From a bacterium (lineage in GTDB: Bacteria; Patescibacteriota; Minisyncoccia; UBA6257; 02-FULL-45-10c), in assembly GCA_030646555.1 (NCBI GenBank), contig JAUSKP010000036.1, forward strand, positions 1 to 9,301: 9,301 nucleotides of DNA, read 5' to 3'. The translations under genes and the position numbers were made by a program. Positions 7,010-9,301 of this stretch are shown here, in pieces (the first letter of the stretch is position 1; every line of letters starts with the position of its first letter). The notes under the pieces are model-generated. The model was given only the letters and a program-made list of their open reading frames with translations. It ran no database searches and was not told the DNA's origin.

Positions 7010-7316
7010 GGGTTTCTTCCTCCCATCTCCCGGGATTAATCATTCTATCTACAACATCATCTATAAGCTTATCTAACTCGTCTCTTACTGACTGGACTGA
7101 ATCAGCAAGCCCTTGCTCCCGTATTATCTCTTCTAAAGCTACGTCCAAATCCATCAAAGCCTTCCCCAGCCTCTCACATTCTTCATCGGTCAGAATTCCG
7201 CTTTCCATCCTTTTGATGGCCTGGATCATTAGAGCATCTCGTATTACCTCAACAAGAGCTAATACGAGACCCAGAACCCCTTGCTTCAGGTTGTTCTCAT
7301 CGATTTTAATAACCAT
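6993..7316 (-). CDS. gvpK: Gas vesicle protein GvpK
   Basis: The protein has 107 residues. The GvpK core covers about 5-67: IDENNLKQGVLGLVLALVEV (5-24), then QAIKRMESGILTDEECERLG (32-51) and ALMDLDVALEEI. This fits the family pattern of a GL--LVL-LVE helix, a QA--R-ESG--T--E-ERLG segment and a further helix. GvpK is an essential accessory protein of gas vesicle formation whose molecular role is not settled. The C-terminal part (71-107, DELDKLIDDVVDRM and a charged tail) does not show the LDLGPLG-like ending common in other bacterial GvpK, so the tail is divergent. ATG 7316 is preceded by an AGG-type site, and the 3' end overlaps gvpF/L by 17 bases. Confidence 0.9.
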   Translation of the reverse strand: MVIKIDENNLKQGVLGLVLALVEVIRDALMIQAIKRMESGILTDEECERLGKALMDLDVALEEIIREQGLADSVQSVRDELDKLIDDVVDRMINPGRWEEETHGKGK

Positions 7317-7361
7317 AGTCTGAACCTATTCCTTATTCCTACGCGAGTTTTGTTTGTTTTG

Positions 7362-7835
7362 TTAAAGATTATTTTTCTTAAGTTTGACCTTCAATATACC
7401 GTTCCTAAACTGCATATCAGGTTCAGTAAGATTAACCGAAGTCGGTAATTGAGCAATAATGATAACGCTATCCTTCTCATCGAATACATCCACTAATGTT
7501 TTGTCTCCATTAGATGTCACAGCATCTTCTTCGCCCATAAACCACCAGCTAAAAAGGATTTTTTCACCTGTCAGGTTGTCAACCTTTGATTGTTCAAAGC
7601 TAAGGATCGGTTTGCCTCGAATCTCTTGCGACTTTCCGTTTATAACCTCTTTTATTCGATACAAGACATCGAAGTCGTCAGACTTTTCAAAAAGGTTCCT
7701 TAATTCAGCTATCTCGGCATGCCGGTGCCACCACAGGTACCAGAGTATTGCACGGCTCTTTTCATCGAGGCTCTGAATAAATTGAGCTAAACCCTCTTTA
7801 TCAGTTTCTCTTTCAACAAGACCGATGACATCCAC
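7362..7835 (-). CDS. GvpH-like protein: winged-helix-like part plus shortened Hsp20-like domain
   Basis: The protein has 157 residues. Residues about 16-98 contain SRAILWYLWWHRHAEIAEL, then LYRIKEVING and LTGEKILFSWWF. Together these look like a helical/winged-helix domain, perhaps DNA- or protein-binding. Residues 113-153 resemble the two ends of an alpha-crystallin (Hsp20) domain: TLVDVFDEKDSVIIIAQLP (113-131) matches its first strands, and PDMQFRNGILKVKLKK (139-154) matches its last strands (NGVL-V-L-K). The central strands, usually some 45 residues, are absent. GvpH of gas vesicle clusters is an Hsp20-like chaperone, so that is the best identity. The start is GTG 7835, with GGAAGG 9 bases upstream. 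The gene lies 88 bases after the zinc-ribbon GvpA/J gene and 45 before gvpK. Confidence 0.75.
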   Translation of the reverse strand: MDVIGLVERETDKEGLAQFIQSLDEKSRAILWYLWWHRHAEIAELRNLFEKSDDFDVLYRIKEVINGKSQEIRGKPILSFEQSKVDNLTGEKILFSWWFMGEEDAVTSNGDKTLVDVFDEKDSVIIIAQLPTSVNLTEPDMQFRNGILKVKLKKNNL

Positions 7836-7923
7836 TGTTATTTACCTTCCTTGTTACTACTGAGTAATCTTAAAGATAGTACGGCCTAATGCAACGCCGA
7901 CCCACTTATCATCTGTGTGATCG

Positions 7924-8298
7924 CTAATCCGCAAGAATTGCCGGAATTACTGTGGAAGTGACTTTCTTTGCCTTAGCGCTCACCCATCCGCACCAAGGGC
8001 ATTCCTCGCTCAAAAGCACTTCTGCGAGCACTTTCTTTCCGCATTGAGGGCATTCTTCCTTTCCCACCAGAGCCTGTTTCCATGCAGCAGTCTCATAATT
8101 GGTACCACTGGGGAATTCCAACCCATATTTAGCTGCCGTCTCAAAGGAAGCCAGGGCAGCGCGTATTATAATCCCTAAAAGCTCAACTCCAGCAACTGAA
8201 ACGCAAATATCTGCGTTGATTACCAGTCCCTTATCCAGCACTCTATCGATAACATCGGCCAAACCGGAGCTTTCACCTCTTGTAGTTTGCAATGGCAT
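7924..8298 (-). CDS. GvpA/GvpJ-family gas vesicle protein with C-terminal zinc ribbon
   Basis: The protein has 124 residues. Residues 12-66 are the GvpA/J fold: GLADVIDRVLDKGLVINADI (12-31), VAGVELLGIIIRAALASFET (35-54) and AAKYGLEFPSGT. The NAD-I-VSVAGVELLG and LASFETAAKYGLEFP wording is closer to GvpJ-type minor proteins than to the main shell protein. After a short linker comes C83-P-Q-C86 ... C100-P-W-C103, a CxxC-13-CxxC zinc ribbon, then a basic tail. GvpA/J proteins normally end near the first of these points, so the ribbon is an added domain. AAGGAGGTG (8304-8312) precedes ATG 8298, and the ATG directly abuts the stop of the gvpG remnant. Ribbon and shell domain are in one frame with no sign of error. 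Confidence 0.92.
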   Translation of the reverse strand: MPLQTTRGESSGLADVIDRVLDKGLVINADICVSVAGVELLGIIIRAALASFETAAKYGLEFPSGTNYETAAWKQALVGKEECPQCGKKVLAEVLLSEECPWCGWVSAKAKKVTSTVIPAILAD

Positions 8299-8481
8299 CT
8301 ATTCACCTCCTTGAGAACGGTATTCCCTTATTGCTTTTAACCTTTCCATTAACATGATTTCCAACTCTTCATATTCTGCTTCACTCATATCACCGTCTTG
8401 AAGTAGCAGTTGAAATTCCTGAAGTTTCTGTTTAATCGACTCTTCGGTTATTAAACGCTCCTTATCCGCCGCATGTTGCTG
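8299..8481 (-). pseudogene. gvpG: gvpG remnant lacking its 5' part
   Basis: Read back from the TAG at 8299-8301 there is an open frame of 60 codons up to an in-frame TGA at 8482-8484. It ends in ITEESIKQKLQEFQLLLQDG (11-30) followed by DMSEAEYEELEIMLMERL (31-48) and KAIREYR. This matches the C-terminal two thirds of GvpG, an accessory protein of about 80-100 residues (pattern: L--L---LE-GEIS--EYEE-E--LL-RL). The hydrophobic N-terminal segment expected of GvpG is missing, and no ATG, GTG or TTG occurs before M32 (8386-8388), which would leave only 29 residues. The homology ends at about 8480, where an IS-like end begins, so a rearrangement probably removed the start. Function is likely lost unless a non-standard start is used. 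Confidence 0.7.
8304..8312 (-). promoter_or_regulatory. Strong ribosome binding site of zinc-ribbon GvpA/J
   Basis: AAGGAGGTG on the minus strand, with the AGGAGG core 7 bases before ATG 8298. It is embedded in the last codons of the gvpG remnant. It is the best Shine-Dalgarno match in the operon and fits a highly translated structural protein. Confidence 0.7.
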
Positions 8482-8530
8482 TCAAGGTAAAATGTCAGTC
8501 TAATTGTTAAGCGAATTTGTCAGTGGTCCC
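8480..8530. mobile_element. Possible solitary end of an IS21-type element
   Basis: Just where gvpG homology stops, the plus strand reads TGTCAAG (8480-8486), TGTCAGT (8493-8499) and TGTCAGT (8518-8524). A terminal TG and several subterminal repeats of a TGTCAG type are features of IS21-family ends. No istA/istB genes and no opposite end are in the window, so only a remnant or a deletion scar could remain. The family call is made by eye. Confidence 0.35.
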
Positions 8531-8578
8531 CTTTTTACTTGCCAAAAACATCTTTATCTATACCGCTGCATTAAGTAG

Positions 8579-8584
8579 TATAAT
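8579..8584 (+). promoter_or_regulatory. -10 box (TATAAT) before small plus-strand ORF
   Basis: A perfect TATAAT lies 36 bases before the GTG at 8621, in the right place for a promoter of the 43-codon ORF. No good -35 hexamer lies 16-18 bases upstream, so strength and reality are uncertain. Confidence 0.3.
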
Positions 8585-8620
8585 GCTTATAAATTGAAGT
8601 TTAAGTAGCGGGAGCGCATT

Positions 8621-8752
8621 GTGGAACAAGCGAATCAGAAGCCGTTTGCTCAATACATACATGATATCGAGAAAGAGCTGGCTGCCGGTAAGAAGTCTTT
8701 AGCAATCAGCAACGGTAATATGAGTTTTATCAGTGAGGACTTTGTTGGCTAA
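8621..8752 (+). CDS. Small hypothetical protein, 43 residues
   Basis: This is the only plus-strand ORF I regard as possibly real. It starts at GTG 8621 with GGGAG 6-7 bases upstream and a TATAAT box before that, and it stops at TAA 8750-8752. The product has no signal peptide or membrane segment. It begins MEQANQKPFAQYIHDIEKEL, continues AAGKKSLAIS, and ends SFISEDFVG. I recognise no family. It lies in the rearranged stretch between the sbcC 3' end and the IS-like end, convergent with sbcC, so it could be a small intact gene, cargo of the lost element, or the 5' stub of a longer gene that was cut. Confidence 0.4.
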   Translation: MEQANQKPFAQYIHDIEKELAAGKKSLAISNGNMSFISEDFVG

Positions 8753-8761
8753 CTTCTCTTC

Positions 8762-8795
8762 TGCCACGCTGATTATGGTACTATATGTAGTGGCA
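8762..8795. terminator. Weak hairpin between sbcC and the small ORF
   Basis: TGCCAC (8762-8767) and GTGGCA (8790-8795) form a 6-base-pair inverted repeat with a 22-base loop, between the convergent 3' ends of sbcC and the 43-codon ORF. The position suits a two-way terminator, but the loop is long and there is no clear T-run. Confidence 0.2.
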
Positions 8796-8816
8796 TTTGC
8801 CAATAATAGGATAGAG

Positions 8817-9301
8817 TTAGTTTACTTCAAAAGTTGAGCCTTCGGCGGTCTTGATGACATCGATGCGGGTGGGGAAGGCGTCTCTCAGTTCTGCGACATG
8901 AGTGATAACGATTATCTTCTCAAAGTCGTCTTGGATAGAGGTTATCGCCTCTTTGAGCTTTTCCAATCCGGTGGCATCCTGGGTGCCGAAGCCTTCATCG
9001 ATGATTAATGTCGGCAGCGGTGCCCCGGCTCGCCGTGCCAGCAGCCTGGACAGGGCAATGCGGATGGCGAAGTTGATGCGGAAGGCTTCCCCACCGCTGA
9101 ACATCTCGTAATTCCGCATTCCCAGCTCATCCGAGATTGTAATATCCAGTGTTTCCCGTAACTCTCCTGTCTTGGTTTCTCGCTGCGTTTCAATTTTCAC
9201 ATGCATCCTGTTGTCCGTCATGCGTCCCAATAGCTGGTTGGCTTCAGCTTCAATCTCGGGGAGGGCGATTTCAATGAGCCAGGCCTGGACGCCGGTTTTG
9301 C
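8817..9301 (-). CDS. sbcC: SbcC/Rad50-type nuclease subunit, C-terminal ATPase part (5' end outside window)
   Basis: The frame is open from the window edge (first full codon 9299-9297) to TAA 8817-8819, giving 160 residues. These form the C-terminal lobe of an SMC/Rad50-like ABC ATPase. The ABC signature is FSGGEAFR (67-74), Walker B and D-loop are PTLIIDEGFGTQD (96-108), and the switch histidine is H134 in VITHVAEL. Upstream, VQAWLIEIALPEIEAEAN (4-21) is typical of the coil-to-lobe transition in SbcC. With SbcD it forms an ATP-dependent nuclease that cleaves hairpin and blocked DNA ends. The ATG at 9230 often predicted as a start is internal. The gene is unrelated in function to the gas vesicle genes and marks the cluster's right border. 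Confidence 0.92.
   Translation of the reverse strand, partial: KTGVQAWLIEIALPEIEAEANQLLGRMTDNRMHVKIETQRETKTGELRETLDITISDELGMRNYEMFSGGEAFRINFAIRIALSRLLARRAGAPLPTLIIDEGFGTQDATGLEKLKEAITSIQDDFEKIIVITHVAELRDAFPTRIDVIKTAEGSTFEVN

Noticed and set aside
8299..8388. A 29-residue intact gene starting at the ATG in the gvpG remnant
   Set aside because: GvpG similarity continues well upstream of this ATG in the same frame, so it is an internal methionine of a truncated gene rather than a true start.
8482..8620. Native gas vesicle operon promoter on the minus strand
   Set aside because: A TTGACA occurs at about 8480-8485 on the minus strand but no -10 box lies at a suitable distance, and other hexamers here are poorly spaced.
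9005..9193. Minus-strand open frame of 62 codons
   Set aside because: It is out of frame with sbcC, whose ABC ATPase motifs run through the same bases.

Overview
The window holds most of a gas vesicle (gvp) gene cluster, all read on the minus strand from about position 8480 down to 1350. On the right it is flanked by the 3' end of a nuclease gene (sbcC). On the left are secreted beta-rich proteins. The organism is probably a bacterium, most likely Chloroflexota (Dehalococcoidia-like). That guess rests on the look of the histidine kinase, the SbcC tail and the secreted proteins, and on strong GGAGG-type ribosome sites; it is an inference, not a database match. One domain in the cluster looks archaeal.

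Layout, right to left in the direction of transcription: the sbcC 3' end (9301-8817); a disturbed stretch (8816-8480) with a small plus-strand ORF and what looks like one end of an IS21-type element; a gvpG that has lost its 5' part exactly at that end (8481-8299); a GvpA/J-family protein with a C-terminal zinc ribbon (8298-7924); a winged-helix plus Hsp20-like protein, GvpH-like (7835-7362); gvpK (7316-6993); a GvpF/L with an N-terminal domain that closely resembles archaeal ribosomal stalk protein P1/L12 (7009-5726); a second, short GvpA/J-family protein (5724-5491); gvpO (5467-5213); a double zinc-ribbon protein (5197-5000); a 252-residue protein with TraB/Tiki-like GxxH motifs (4989-4231); a PAS-PAS-GAF-PAS soluble histidine kinase (4171-1733); and a single-domain response regulator (1736-1350). 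Gaps are short and several genes overlap or nearly touch, so this reads as one operon.

The two GvpA/J proteins, GvpF/L, GvpK, the GvpH-like protein and GvpO would supply shell, nucleation and chaperone functions for gas vesicles. The kinase and regulator could link the operon to a cytoplasmic signal. No gvpN and no GvpA with the canonical 'EARVVIASVETYLKYA'-type core is present, and gvpG is broken. The cluster may therefore depend on other loci, may be decaying, or may build a divergent structure.

Left of the regulator lie a 211-base intergenic stretch with palindromes and a weak promoter, a 69-codon secreted remnant (1138-929), and the first 285 codons of a secreted beta-strand-rich protein (857-1) that leaves the window. 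No tRNA, rRNA or CRISPR was seen, and no gene-free stretch exceeds 300 bases.
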